A stretch of 64,000 nucleotides of DNA from Mycobacterium sp. E2733 (GTDB lineage: Bacteria > Actinomycetota > Actinomycetes > Mycobacteriales > Mycobacteriaceae), in the NCBI RefSeq assembly GCF_001667585.1, contig NZ_LZJZ01000086.1, positions 19,026-83,025 on the forward strand, in the 5' to 3' direction. The notes under the pieces were generated by a model. That model was not told the DNA's origin. It was given only the letters and a program-made list of their open reading frames with translations, and did no database searches. This document shows, piece by piece, positions 26,798-34,560 of this stretch. The translations under genes and the position numbers were made by a program. Each line of letters begins with the position of its first letter. Positions within the stretch are counted from its first letter, which is position 1.

Positions 26798-27354
26798 GAC
26801 GCTGCACTCTCGATCGGCGTGAGGCTCGGGGTTCGCGAGGGCCAACTGGCGTCCCGCTCGGAGATGACCGTGACCGGCAGCGGCCACACGATGCCGAATT
26901 CCGGGTCGTTCCAGTGGAATCCCTGCTCGTCGGACGGCGCGGGCTGCCCGCTCACCTGGTAGCTGACCTCGGTGTTGTCGATCAGGGTTTGGAAGCCGTG
27001 CGCGACAAACGGCGGCAAGAACAGCGCCCGGTAGTTGTCCGCAGTCAACTCGACCATCACATGGTCGCCGTACGTCTGCGACCCGGGGCGGATGTCCACG
27101 GCAACGGCGGCGATGGCGCCGCGGGTGCAGCGGACCAGTTGGGTTTGGGCGTAGGGCGGCACCCGATGGTGCAGACCCCGCACGGTGCCACGGGTGTAGT
27201 TGAAGAAGATATTCGTCTGGGCGACATCGAAAGTCAGCCCGCGGCTGGCGAATTCGTCGGCACAGAAGGAACGGGAAGAGAAGCCTCGGTGGTCGCGTTG
27301 CGGTTCGAGGTCAATGATCGTCACGCCGGCGACCAGGGTGGGCGTGTACTTCAC
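26782..27354 (-). CDS. dTDP-4-dehydrorhamnose 3,5-epimerase-like protein (RmlC family)
   Basis: 190 residues, cupin fold. GTVRGLHHR contains the catalytic histidine of RmlC, LFLPPFVAHGFQTL is a conserved core strand, and VSYQVSG holds the expected active-site tyrosine. It would epimerise a dTDP-4-keto-6-deoxyhexose, implying a deoxysugar (rhamnose or a relative) in the polymer. RmlA, RmlB and RmlD are not in this window. It uses a GTG start at 27354 with a strong AAGGAG seven bases upstream. It follows the PPE gene by 46 bp on the same strand with no terminator seen. Confidence 0.86.
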   Translation of the reverse strand: MKYTPTLVAGVTIIDLEPQRDHRGFSSRSFCADEFASRGLTFDVAQTNIFFNYTRGTVRGLHHRVPPYAQTQLVRCTRGAIAAVAVDIRPGSQTYGDHVMVELTADNYRALFLPPFVAHGFQTLIDNTEVSYQVSGQPAPSDEQGFHWNDPEFGIVWPLPVTVISERDASWPSRTPSLTPIESAASCLSR

Positions 27355-27400
27355 TTACCGCTCCTTCCGTGACGCGTGCTTGGTCGGTTCATGTGATGGC

Positions 27401-28615
27401 CTATGCGTATCCACCAGACGGCGGGCGTGTCATCACGGTCGGGATTACCCCGTACCGGGGCCCGAGGTTTTTGCCCGACGCGGCGGCCAGGCGCGGCAGC
27501 GACCCCATGATGCTGGGCGGCGTATTGGCGCCGGCGAGACTGATGGCCGGCAAAGCGGAAGCGGCGCTGTGCGCCGCCGGGATCACGCTGGTCCAACTGG
27601 CCGGCACCGCAAGCGGCCCCAGCGAGGCCGCGCTGCCCAGGCTGCCGATCACGCCGGATCCGAGCGAGCCGAGCGCCCCCGCGCCCGCGCTCGCCGCGCC
27701 CGCGGCCCCCGAGGCGGCAGCGCCCGCAGCGTTGGTGGCCGCCATCGCGCCGTTCGCCAAACCCTGCCCGGTCTGAGCCATCCCGAGGATGGACGACATT
27801 CCGTACAGCGGGGTCGCTGCGGCCATGAAATAGGTGGGGATGGCGCTGGGGACGCTGGACGCCAGGCTCGACATCAGCGATGAACTGGCCGAGTTGGTCA
27901 CGGTCCCGACCGCGCTACCGGCACTTCCGCCGGCATCGGTGAGGGTGGCGACGCCGGCGGTCATCGGCGACGAAAGCCCGTGCAGGGCGTTGGGCACCGA
28001 GGACACCACGTTCGAGAGCGAAGTATGGGTCGCCGTCAACGTTTCGGCCTGGGCGAGGGCGTTGCTCTGGCAGGCCACACCCGCCGGGTTCGTGACGTCC
28101 GGCGGCGGACTGAACGGGGTCACCTCGCACGCGCCCGCCGAACCCGCGGCGTACGCATACATGGCCGCTGCGTCCTGCGCCCACATTTCGCCGTATTCGG
28201 CTTCGGTGGCCGCGATCGCCGCCGAGTTCTGGCCGAAGAAGTTGGTGGCGATCAGCGTTGCGAGCTGGACGCGGTTAGCGGCGACGGCCGGCGGGGGAAC
28301 GGTCATCGCGAAAGCGGCTTCATAGATTTCGACGGCGAGCCGGGCTTGACCGGCCGCCTCGGCCGCCCGCGCGGCCGCGCCGGCGGTCCACGCCATGTAG
28401 GGGGCGAAGGCGGACGCCATCGCCAACGACGAGGGACCCATCCAGCGCCCGGTCGTCAGTCCCGCGATCACCGACCGGTAACAGGCTGCCGCTGAATGCA
28501 ATTCGGCGGCCAAGCCGTCCCAGGCCACCGCGGCGGCCACCAGCGAGACCGGGCCGGGACCGGCGTACATCCGCCCGGAGTTGAACTCCGGGGGAAAGGC
28601 GCCGAAATCGAGCAC
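27401..28615 (-). CDS. PPE-family protein
   Basis: 404 residues starting at the GTG at 28615 (LDFGAFPPEFNSGRMYAGPG), preceded by AGGA six bases away. The N-terminal 180-residue PPE domain is complete, including the WxG-like ATNFFGQNSAAIAATEAEY block. The C-terminal half is rich in Ala, Gly and Ser and ends with GPLAVPASW, a variant of the GxxSVPxxW motif of the PPE-SVP group (Ser to Ala). PPE proteins are exported through ESX systems to the cell surface. No recognisable PE partner is adjacent, only a small poorly defined ORF upstream. It reads directly into the polysaccharide operon. Confidence 0.93.
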   Translation of the reverse strand: MLDFGAFPPEFNSGRMYAGPGPVSLVAAAVAWDGLAAELHSAAACYRSVIAGLTTGRWMGPSSLAMASAFAPYMAWTAGAAARAAEAAGQARLAVEIYEAAFAMTVPPPAVAANRVQLATLIATNFFGQNSAAIAATEAEYGEMWAQDAAAMYAYAAGSAGACEVTPFSPPPDVTNPAGVACQSNALAQAETLTATHTSLSNVVSSVPNALHGLSSPMTAGVATLTDAGGSAGSAVGTVTNSASSSLMSSLASSVPSAIPTYFMAAATPLYGMSSILGMAQTGQGLANGAMAATNAAGAAASGAAGAASAGAGALGSLGSGVIGSLGSAASLGPLAVPASWTSVIPAAHSAASALPAISLAGANTPPSIMGSLPRLAAASGKNLGPRYGVIPTVMTRPPSGGYA

Positions 28616-28616
28616 G

Positions 28617-28877
28617 TCAGATCCTGCCCCGGGTGGCGGCCCGGCTCGCCGCAGGCGAACCCCCGCTGACCCGGGAAGGAAACGGATCGGCTTCGGCGGT
28701 GGGCACACCGTACTTCAACACCGGCATTCCACAGCTGAACATACTTAAAGTATGGAAGAATGCCATCCCGCTGGCGAAGAGTATTTCGCCTGCAGTCACG
28801 AAGGCACTTGGTCCCTTCCCTGGTGGTCCACCTGCTGACCCCGCCCGCGCGCGTGGCCTCGTGGTCACGACCGGCAT
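28617..28877 (-). CDS. Possible small protein upstream of PPE gene (86 residues)
   Basis: An ORF from the ATG at 28877, preceded by a strong AGGAG six bases upstream. Its stop lies one base before the PPE start, as expected for coupled genes. The first residues (MPVVTT, then AG and G-S-A spacing) faintly recall a PE protein, but the rest does not, and no PE-length helical hairpin is visible. Codon third positions are less GC-rich than in neighbours and a 15-bp palindrome lies inside it. It may be a decayed PE gene, a leader ORF, or chance. Confidence 0.33.
   Translation of the reverse strand: MPVVTTRPRARAGSAGGPPGKGPSAFVTAGEILFASGMAFFHTLSMFSCGMPVLKYGVPTAEADPFPSRVSGGSPAASRAATRGRI
28740..28754. 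promoter_or_regulatory. Perfect palindrome CATACTTAAAGTATG, candidate operator
   Basis: Seven-base arms around a central A, in the gap between the PPE gene and the divergent TetR pair. It is markedly AT-rich against its surroundings. A TetR-type dimer could bind here; the regulator is inferred from proximity only. Confidence 0.45.
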
Positions 28878-28963
28878 CTGCTTCTCCTCACGCCTGCGGG
28901 TGGCCCAGGACCGGGCGTATTGGCTGCTCAAGCGCCTGAACCGCGGGTTTCGCCCGCTTCTGG

Positions 28964-29036
28964 CTACAAACTGGCAAACTGATAATAGCGTATAAAACAT
29001 ACTAATAGTTTGTAAAGGTAGTGTGATCCGCACTAC
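28964..29036. promoter_or_regulatory. AT-rich divergent control region with further inverted repeats
   Basis: Between PPE (leftward) and the first TetR gene (rightward). TACAAACT near 28965 is an inverted match to AGTTTGTA near 29007-29014, and GTAGTG (29018-29023) mirrors CACTAC (29031-29036) around 7 bases. The base composition is far below the local GC level, as expected for promoter DNA. In the 708-bp gap from 28616 to 29323 nothing else is seen beyond the two weak ORFs listed separately. Confidence 0.45.
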
Positions 29037-29149
29037 AGGTATTTACGGGACCGTCAACCCGGTCGCTTGCGGCTGCTAATCTCGGAAGTGGCCCAAGTAC
29101 TGCCCGGGGGTGGCCGGTCGGTTTCGCTTCAGACCGCCAAAGAACCGAG

Positions 29150-29311
29150 GTGTATGCCCTGCTCATCAACCTGATGGCGATCGACCAGGCTCGGGTCGCA
29201 GCCCGGGACAACGACGCTCGCGTTATCCGCCCCGACGTGAGAGGTCCCGGCATTCCTGCCGGGTTCACGCCTTCGCATCTGGGTGGCGTCTTCGCGGCCA
29301 AAGAGAGCTGA
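29150..29311 (+). pseudogene. Possible coding remnant or 53-residue ORF before the TetR pair
   Basis: An open frame from 29027 to 29311 lacks an early start; the first usable codon is the GTG at 29150, with no spaced ribosome site. The 53 residues (VYALLINLMAIDQARV onward, ending GGVFAAKES) have protein-like composition and high third-position GC. This could be the tail of a gene whose 5' part was lost. I recognise no family. Confidence 0.25.
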
Positions 29312-29323
29312 GCTGGCAATCCG

Positions 29324-30001
29324 ATGACGACCCACTCGCCCGATGGACGCGCCGACGCGACGCGGCGACAGATCCTGCGGGCCGCTTCGCATCAGTTCGC
29401 GCGCCGGCCGTACCACGAGGTCGGTCTCGATGACATTCTGGCCGACGCGCAGCTGACCAAAGGCGCGATGTATTTCCACTTCAAGTCGAAACACGCCTTG
29501 GCCGTGGAACTCATCGACAAGCAGATCGCCGCGGCCACGGTCGCGGTGGAGGACCTGTTGACGAGGGGGCTTTCGGGGCTGGAAACCCTCATCGACTTCT
29601 CCTACCTGATCGCCGTTCAAGACATCACGACGGATCTGGTCAGGGCCGGCCTGAATTTGATCGAATCGGTCGGGCAGCCGGAAGGTCTGCAGGACACGTT
29701 GCTGAGCGGATGGGTGCAAGCCCTGTCCGGGGTGGTTCAGCAGGCCATCGACGAGGGCGACATCGGCGAGAACTGCGATCCCCACGACGTCGGCCGCCTG
29801 ATGGTGTCCCTGCATATGGGGCTGCGGAAAACCAGCGATCTGGACGAGCCGGCGCGATTCCTGATCGACCTGGAGAAATGCTGGGTGCTCATCCTGGGCG
29901 GCATTCTGCAACCGGACCGGGCCGATTACTTCCGTCAATTCCTAAGGCGGCGTGCGGCGCTCGCCGTCAACGCCAGTTCTACCGAAGAAGGTTCGCCCTA
30001 A
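29324..30001 (+). CDS. TetR-family regulator, gamma-butyrolactone-receptor-like (ScbR/ArpA-like)
   Basis: 225 residues. An N-terminal TetR helix-turn-helix (about 12-60) contains DDILADAQLTKGAMYFHFKSK, which resembles the ScbR/ArpA subgroup (KGALYFHFxSK). The C-terminal helical ligand domain is divergent. It is followed 130 bp later by a second regulator of the same kind. Location suggests control of the divergent PPE-polysaccharide operon, of the BcsB-like gene, or of itself. A butyrolactone ligand is not implied by sequence alone. Confidence 0.85.
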   Translation: MTTHSPDGRADATRRQILRAASHQFARRPYHEVGLDDILADAQLTKGAMYFHFKSKHALAVELIDKQIAAATVAVEDLLTRGLSGLETLIDFSYLIAVQDITTDLVRAGLNLIESVGQPEGLQDTLLSGWVQALSGVVQQAIDEGDIGENCDPHDVGRLMVSLHMGLRKTSDLDEPARFLIDLEKCWVLILGGILQPDRADYFRQFLRRRAALAVNASSTEEGSP

Positions 30002-30131
30002 GGAAGTGAGGCCGGCCCAGACGGGACGCCCACCGTGGCGGCGGCTGCTAACCTTGGACGTCTTGGCGGTCGACGCGAGACCAGATCAACGAAGTCCTCG
30101 CATCCGTCGCGGATCGGGAGGTGCAGGGACT

Positions 30132-30833
30132 ATGCCGCGCCAGGTCCGATCCGAAGCCACTCGACGCAAAATTCTCGATGCCGCGATCGAGGTGTTCGGC
30201 GAAGTCGGATACGCGGCCGCCGGGTGGGGAGCGATCATCGAGCGGACGGGGATGACCAAGGGCGCCCTGTATCACCACTTTGATTCGAAGGAATCGCTGG
30301 CGTCAGACATCCTCAGGGAAGGCTCCGACGCGCTTCTCACCGCTTTCCGGAACGTATGCGGATCGTCATCGCCGGGGCTGGAGAACCTATTGCACGGCGC
30401 CTTCACCATCGTCGAGGTGCTGAACTCGGACAAGATGGTTCGCACGGCCGAGCAATTGGCCTCTGCCCTAAGCGGATTGAATGAGGCCGCCGCCGGCTTC
30501 TATGCCGACCTGGCAGCGAAGATCGCCGAGGAGGCCAGGCGGGCGATCAGCGAGGGAGACCTCCGCAAGGACGTCGACCCCGAAGTGCTCTCCGAGTTCC
30601 TCGTCGGGGCCATGTTCGGAACACGGTTGGTGTCCAACGCGATAGCGCGCCATGGCGCGAACAGGGGCGTCGGCGTCGACATCGCCGGGCGCCTGCGTCA
30701 GGTCCTGGAACTCCTGCTACCCGGCACTGTCACGGAGGCGTCGCTCCCGTATTTTCGGCAATTCCTCGGTCGCGAAATGATGCGCCACGGCCCGGCCGTT
30801 GCCGCCCGCACCGACGCCGCCGCGGAGGTCTGA
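30132..30833 (+). CDS. TetR-family regulator, gamma-butyrolactone-receptor-like, second copy
   Basis: 233 residues from the ATG at 30132 (GCAGGGAC upstream). The helix-turn-helix reads IIERTGMTKGALYHHFDSK, again ScbR-like. The core TetR fold has the same size as its neighbour but the ligand domains share little. A longer reading upstream has no ribosome site. Two non-identical receptors in tandem recall the receptor/pseudo-receptor pairs of Streptomyces; that parallel is only a suggestion. Confidence 0.85.
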   Translation: MPRQVRSEATRRKILDAAIEVFGEVGYAAAGWGAIIERTGMTKGALYHHFDSKESLASDILREGSDALLTAFRNVCGSSSPGLENLLHGAFTIVEVLNSDKMVRTAEQLASALSGLNEAAAGFYADLAAKIAEEARRAISEGDLRKDVDPEVLSEFLVGAMFGTRLVSNAIARHGANRGVGVDIAGRLRQVLELLLPGTVTEASLPYFRQFLGREMMRHGPAVAARTDAAAEV

Positions 30834-30921
30834 TCGGCTGGCACCCCGCGCGCATGAGTTCGGGCCGGGTGTGCCGCACACTCTTTCGCGATCCTGAAGA
30901 CAGTGATTCGGTAAGTGGGGC

Positions 30922-30949
30922 TTGACGCGCACCCAACGATGCATACTGT
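30922..30949 (+). promoter_or_regulatory. SigA-type promoter giving a leaderless BcsB-like transcript
   Basis: TTGACG (30922-30927) and TACTGT (30944-30949) are 16 bp apart. The predicted start of transcription falls at about 30956, at the GTG/ATG pair (30954/30957), so the mRNA would have no leader. No ribosome site precedes the start, which agrees. Confidence 0.55.
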
Positions 30950-30956
30950 TCCGGTG

Positions 30957-32936
30957 ATGTACCCGAGACGTCTGGGCAAAGCGGTTGCGCTGGCCGCTGT
31001 GGCTGGATTTTTGGTGATCAGCGCCCCGGCATCGTGGGGTGCGCCCGGCGACCCGGCTACGGCGGTCGACTCGCCGACCCTGTCGCTGACCGACATTGGG
31101 TCCGCCCCCACCCTGGAGTTCTGGGGTCTGACGAGCAGCCAGCAGCTGACCGTGCCCGTGCTGCACGGGCTGACACCGGCCGCGCTGAACACCACGGTCG
31201 AACTGCCGATCAACTTGCGGTCCGGGTTGCTCACCGTGACGCAGGGCGAGCGCACCATCGCGCGCCTGAATCTGCCCTCCGCCGACCAGACGCCGCTCGT
31301 CATTCCGCTGGCCGGGGCGGAAGTCAACGACAACTGGCTGACGGTGACGCTGCGTTCCTACCTGGTGCCGCTGGACGGGTACTGCCTGTACCCGGAGAGC
31401 CCGCTGCGCCTGACCAACGGGTCGATCACCTACACCGGGGTTGAACTGCCACCCACCACGGTGGCCCATTTCCTGCCGCCGGTGCTGCGGAAGCTTTCCA
31501 TCTTCGTGCCGCCGTCGCCGTCGGCAAACGAGTCCGACACGGCGATCCAACTGGCCGCGTCCGCGGCCGCGCACTACGGCAGGCAGACCCCCGAGATATC
31601 CGTGACCCCATTGGCCGAAGGACAGGTGGCGCCCCCGACGCCGCCGCAGTCGCTGGAACGTCAGATCGTCGTCAAAGAGGGCCCCGACAACGGCCTTTCC
31701 CTACAGGGCGCCGCCGGTGTGCCCTGGCTGCTGATGTCGGGACCGCTCGGCCAGTCCGACGAATCGAACACGGCCGTGCTGTTCAACGACGTGTCGCAGC
31801 TGGCGTTGTCCTCCAAGGCGGCGGTGGAGCAACTGAAGCCAAGCCTGCCGCAGGTCGGCAATAGCGTCGCGCTGCGCGAACTGGGGCAGCCCGTCGTCAA
31901 CGCCACGTCGCTGCAACCGCGAGTGTCGATCGGACTGGACCAGACCAAGTTCGGCAGATCGGTGCACGACGTGCGCGTGCATCTCCAGGGTTCCTACACC
32001 CCGACGCCGGGAAGTATCGCCGGCCAGATTGCGGTGACGATCGGCCCGGAGACCATCGACCACTGGCCGACCGACGGCCATGGCACCATCGACCGCTGGG
32101 TCGATGTGCCCGATCGACTCTTGCAGCGATACACCAGCCTTGACCTGGTCCTCGACGTCGCGGCCAACACCGGGCATTGCGGCGACTTCTACACCGCCGG
32201 GCCCGGCAACCAGCTCCTCACGTTGAACATCAACGGCGACAGCACGATACAGAGCAGTCCCGCCGCGCCACCGGTGCCGGACGGCTTTCAGTCGGTGCCG
32301 CAGTCATTGATGCCCCGGGTGCAGGTCGGCATCGAGCCGCACTCGTTGATCGACACCGTGCGCGCGATCAATCTGGTGGTGGGTCTGCAGCGGATAAGCT
32401 CCCTGCCGATCTACACCACGGTCACGAGCGTGCAACAGGCGATCGACTCGTCGGATCCCGCGATATTGATTTCCGCCGACGGGTGGAACCATTCCAATGT
32501 CGCGCTTCCCGTTTCGGCGGGGCCCAGCGGGCCGATCACCGTCAACGCCGTCCAGTCCGACGGTAAGCCCGCCAAGCTCGCGCTGGACCCGAATCTTCGG
32601 TTCGCCTCTCTCCAAACGGTTTTCAACCGGGGCCGGTCGCTGTTGGTGGCGACGTCCAACGGCGCGCCGGCGCAGCTCGACGAGCTGCTCCGGTGGCTCA
32701 ACGGCGATAACAAGCGCTGGCAACGACTCAAAGGCGTCGCGGTGGTGTCCGCACCGGGAGCGCAGGACCCGGTGACCGTCGAGCGCCCGCCGATGGCCGG
32801 CCCGGCCGCTGGATCGCAGGGCCACTCAGACCTTGGCTGGCTGTGGTGGTTCGGCGCGGGCTGGATCGCCGTGGCCATCGTCGGCGCAGGGGTGATCGTG
32901 TGGCGCACCAGGCGCGAATCATGGCGTCGCCGTTAG
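30957..32936 (+). CDS. BcsB-like exported protein (cellulose synthase regulatory-subunit family)
   Basis: About 659 residues: N-terminal signal peptide (about 1-28, cleaved near SWG-APG), a large extracytoplasmic region with alternating carbohydrate-binding-like and flavodoxin-like modules as in BcsB, and a single C-terminal membrane helix (about 630-652) followed by a basic tail. LEFWGLTSSQQLTVPVL and DGYCLYPESPLRLTNGSI resemble conserved BcsB segments. BcsB normally forms the outer part of a BcsA synthase that is activated by c-di-GMP. No BcsA is present in this window. It probably serves another synthase or the Wzy-type polymer. The deacetylase gene follows after 13 bp. Confidence 0.78.
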   Translation: MYPRRLGKAVALAAVAGFLVISAPASWGAPGDPATAVDSPTLSLTDIGSAPTLEFWGLTSSQQLTVPVLHGLTPAALNTTVELPINLRSGLLTVTQGERTIARLNLPSADQTPLVIPLAGAEVNDNWLTVTLRSYLVPLDGYCLYPESPLRLTNGSITYTGVELPPTTVAHFLPPVLRKLSIFVPPSPSANESDTAIQLAASAAAHYGRQTPEISVTPLAEGQVAPPTPPQSLERQIVVKEGPDNGLSLQGAAGVPWLLMSGPLGQSDESNTAVLFNDVSQLALSSKAAVEQLKPSLPQVGNSVALRELGQPVVNATSLQPRVSIGLDQTKFGRSVHDVRVHLQGSYTPTPGSIAGQIAVTIGPETIDHWPTDGHGTIDRWVDVPDRLLQRYTSLDLVLDVAANTGHCGDFYTAGPGNQLLTLNINGDSTIQSSPAAPPVPDGFQSVPQSLMPRVQVGIEPHSLIDTVRAINLVVGLQRISSLPIYTTVTSVQQAIDSSDPAILISADGWNHSNVALPVSAGPSGPITVNAVQSDGKPAKLALDPNLRFASLQTVFNRGRSLLVATSNGAPAQLDELLRWLNGDNKRWQRLKGVAVVSAPGAQDPVTVERPPMAGPAAGSQGHSDLGWLWWFGAGWIAVAIVGAGVIVWRTRRESWRRR

Positions 32937-32949
32937 CTTTTGGCGCTTG

Positions 32950-34008
32950 ATGACACGGCTCAGGGACTGGGCGGCGCGCCCGGCCGTCAAGAACGTCGCG
33001 GCCGCCTTGCTTTGCGCCGCTGGGGTGCCGATGTTCGCGCGGCGGCGGCACCGCGACGCGCTCGCCATCGTGATGTTCCACGGAGTGGAGGACGAACCGC
33101 TGTCGCCGGTCTGCCGGCACGTGCTCGGCTCGGCGCTGTACCGCCGTCAATTGGAATACCTGCGTAGGCATTTCAGCGTTCTCCCGTTGGAGGAGGCGCT
33201 CGATCGGCTGGCCGAGGGCACATTGCCGCCGCGCGCGCTGGCGATCACGTTCGACGACGGCACCCGCAACCTCGCCACGCACGCCCTTCCATTGCTGCGC
33301 GAACTGGGACTGCCCGCGGCGGTGTTCCTGGCGACCGGGCCGATGGACAGCGGCGAAACCTTGTGGCCCGACCGGCTTTGGCTCGCGATCGCCCGCACCG
33401 CCGCGACCGAGATCGATCTTGCCGCACTGGGGCGCGGTGTTTGCTCGCTCGACGGCAGCGCCAACCGCGGCCGGGCATACGCCGCCGCGGTTGAGGGGTT
33501 GAAGGGGCTGGCCGACGCGGATCGCATCACCGCGCTGGAGGGGATGCTCGGTGCGCTGGGCTACCGCGACGACGATGGTCCGTTCCGGATGCTCACGTGG
33601 GACGAAGCGCGGGCCCTGGCCGGCGGCGGTCTGGTGACGCTGCATCCGCACTCGGTGACCCACCCGATCCTGGCCCGCTGCGACGACGACAAGGTCGAAC
33701 GGGAGATCGTTGCTTCCTGCGCGGCACTCGAACGCGAGACCGGGTGTGCACCGACGATTTTCGCTTACCCCAACGGCCGCCCGCAAGATTTCGACGACCG
33801 GGCCAAGGACGTGCTGCGCGGCCGGGGCGTCCGCTGGGCGTTGTCCACCACGGCGGGCTTCGCGGATCGCCACTGCGACCCGCTGGCGTTGCCGCGACTG
33901 GCGATGGCGAGCGACGAGTCGTTCGGACACTTCCGGCTGATGGTCTCCGGCGGCCTGCCGCGCCGCTACCGGGGACGGCGCGAGACGGCCGTCGCGACCG
34001 GCCGCTGA
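32950..34008 (+). CDS. Polysaccharide deacetylase (NodB/CE4 family)
   Basis: 352 residues. ALAITFDDGTRN is the catalytic TFDDG motif with the metal aspartate. LHPHSVTHPIL is the HxxxH metal-binding motif, and AYPNGRP lies at motif 3. It would remove acetyl groups from amino sugars of an extracellular polymer. The N terminus is weakly hydrophobic (about 15-30), so a membrane anchor or signal is possible but not clear. ATG at 32950 is used. It forms an operon with the BcsB-like gene; deacetylation is a common companion of secreted biofilm polymers. Confidence 0.88.
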   Translation: MTRLRDWAARPAVKNVAAALLCAAGVPMFARRRHRDALAIVMFHGVEDEPLSPVCRHVLGSALYRRQLEYLRRHFSVLPLEEALDRLAEGTLPPRALAITFDDGTRNLATHALPLLRELGLPAAVFLATGPMDSGETLWPDRLWLAIARTAATEIDLAALGRGVCSLDGSANRGRAYAAAVEGLKGLADADRITALEGMLGALGYRDDDGPFRMLTWDEARALAGGGLVTLHPHSVTHPILARCDDDKVEREIVASCAALERETGCAPTIFAYPNGRPQDFDDRAKDVLRGRGVRWALSTTAGFADRHCDPLALPRLAMASDESFGHFRLMVSGGLPRRYRGRRETAVATGR

Positions 34009-34012
34009 AGGG

Positions 34013-34375
34013 CTAGCGGTCGTCTTGCCACAACTGTTCGGTCAGATCCTGGAAGGCCGCGAGCACGAATTGGTCGTCGGCTCGCATCGCCGCCGACTTG
34101 CTCATCAGCGCCCGCACGACCGAGCCGTCCTTATGCGCGAGTTCGACGACCATGTTCGCCAGGGAATGAACGACCGATAACAACGATTCCGAGGCCGGGG
34201 CTTGATGGAAGATCTGATGGAACTTCAGCGATAAGACCTCCTCGGGCTCGTAACCCATCATCTCGGCGAACGCGGCGTTGGAAAACAGGATGGCGCCGTC
34301 ATGTTCGATGGCCAGCACGGGAATCGGGATCCGCTCGAGCACAACAAGTGCCGGCAGCTGTTTCAGGGTCGTCAT
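34013..34375 (-). CDS. Small single-domain PAS protein
   Basis: 120 residues from the ATG at 34375. PAS fold: IPIPVLAIEHDGAILFSNAA, AEMMGYEPEEVLSLKFHQIF and a C-terminal FQDLTE, the PAC end. No kinase, cyclase or DNA-binding domain is attached, so it would act by protein contact. It converges on the deacetylase gene with 4 bp between stops. An in-frame ATG 19 codons upstream is possible, but it lies in AT-rich promoter-like DNA. Confidence 0.78.
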   Translation of the reverse strand: MTTLKQLPALVVLERIPIPVLAIEHDGAILFSNAAFAEMMGYEPEEVLSLKFHQIFHQAPASESLLSVVHSLANMVVELAHKDGSVVRALMSKSAAMRADDQFVLAAFQDLTEQLWQDDR

Positions 34376-34421
34376 CGGCGAATCTTCAGGTTGCCGATTA
34401 CGTCGTCGCTCCACTGGCCGA

Positions 34422-34434
34422 TTATGGCGCATAA
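34422..34434. promoter_or_regulatory. Palindrome TTATGGCGCATAA upstream of PAS gene
   Basis: Five-base arms (TTATG, CATAA) in the 185-bp gap between the TetR and PAS genes, surrounded by AT-rich sequence. A candidate operator or promoter element for the PAS gene; nothing else is seen in the gap. Confidence 0.35.
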
Positions 34435-34560
34435 CATAGGCTATACACGAGGTCTTCGCCGAGATGAGCGCGCCGGACGTGGCGACTCTTCTTCCTTCCC
34501 ACTCGATCGCGGTGGCCGCCGGGTCGCCTTGGCGACAGCTGTTACGGCGGTGTGACCGTT

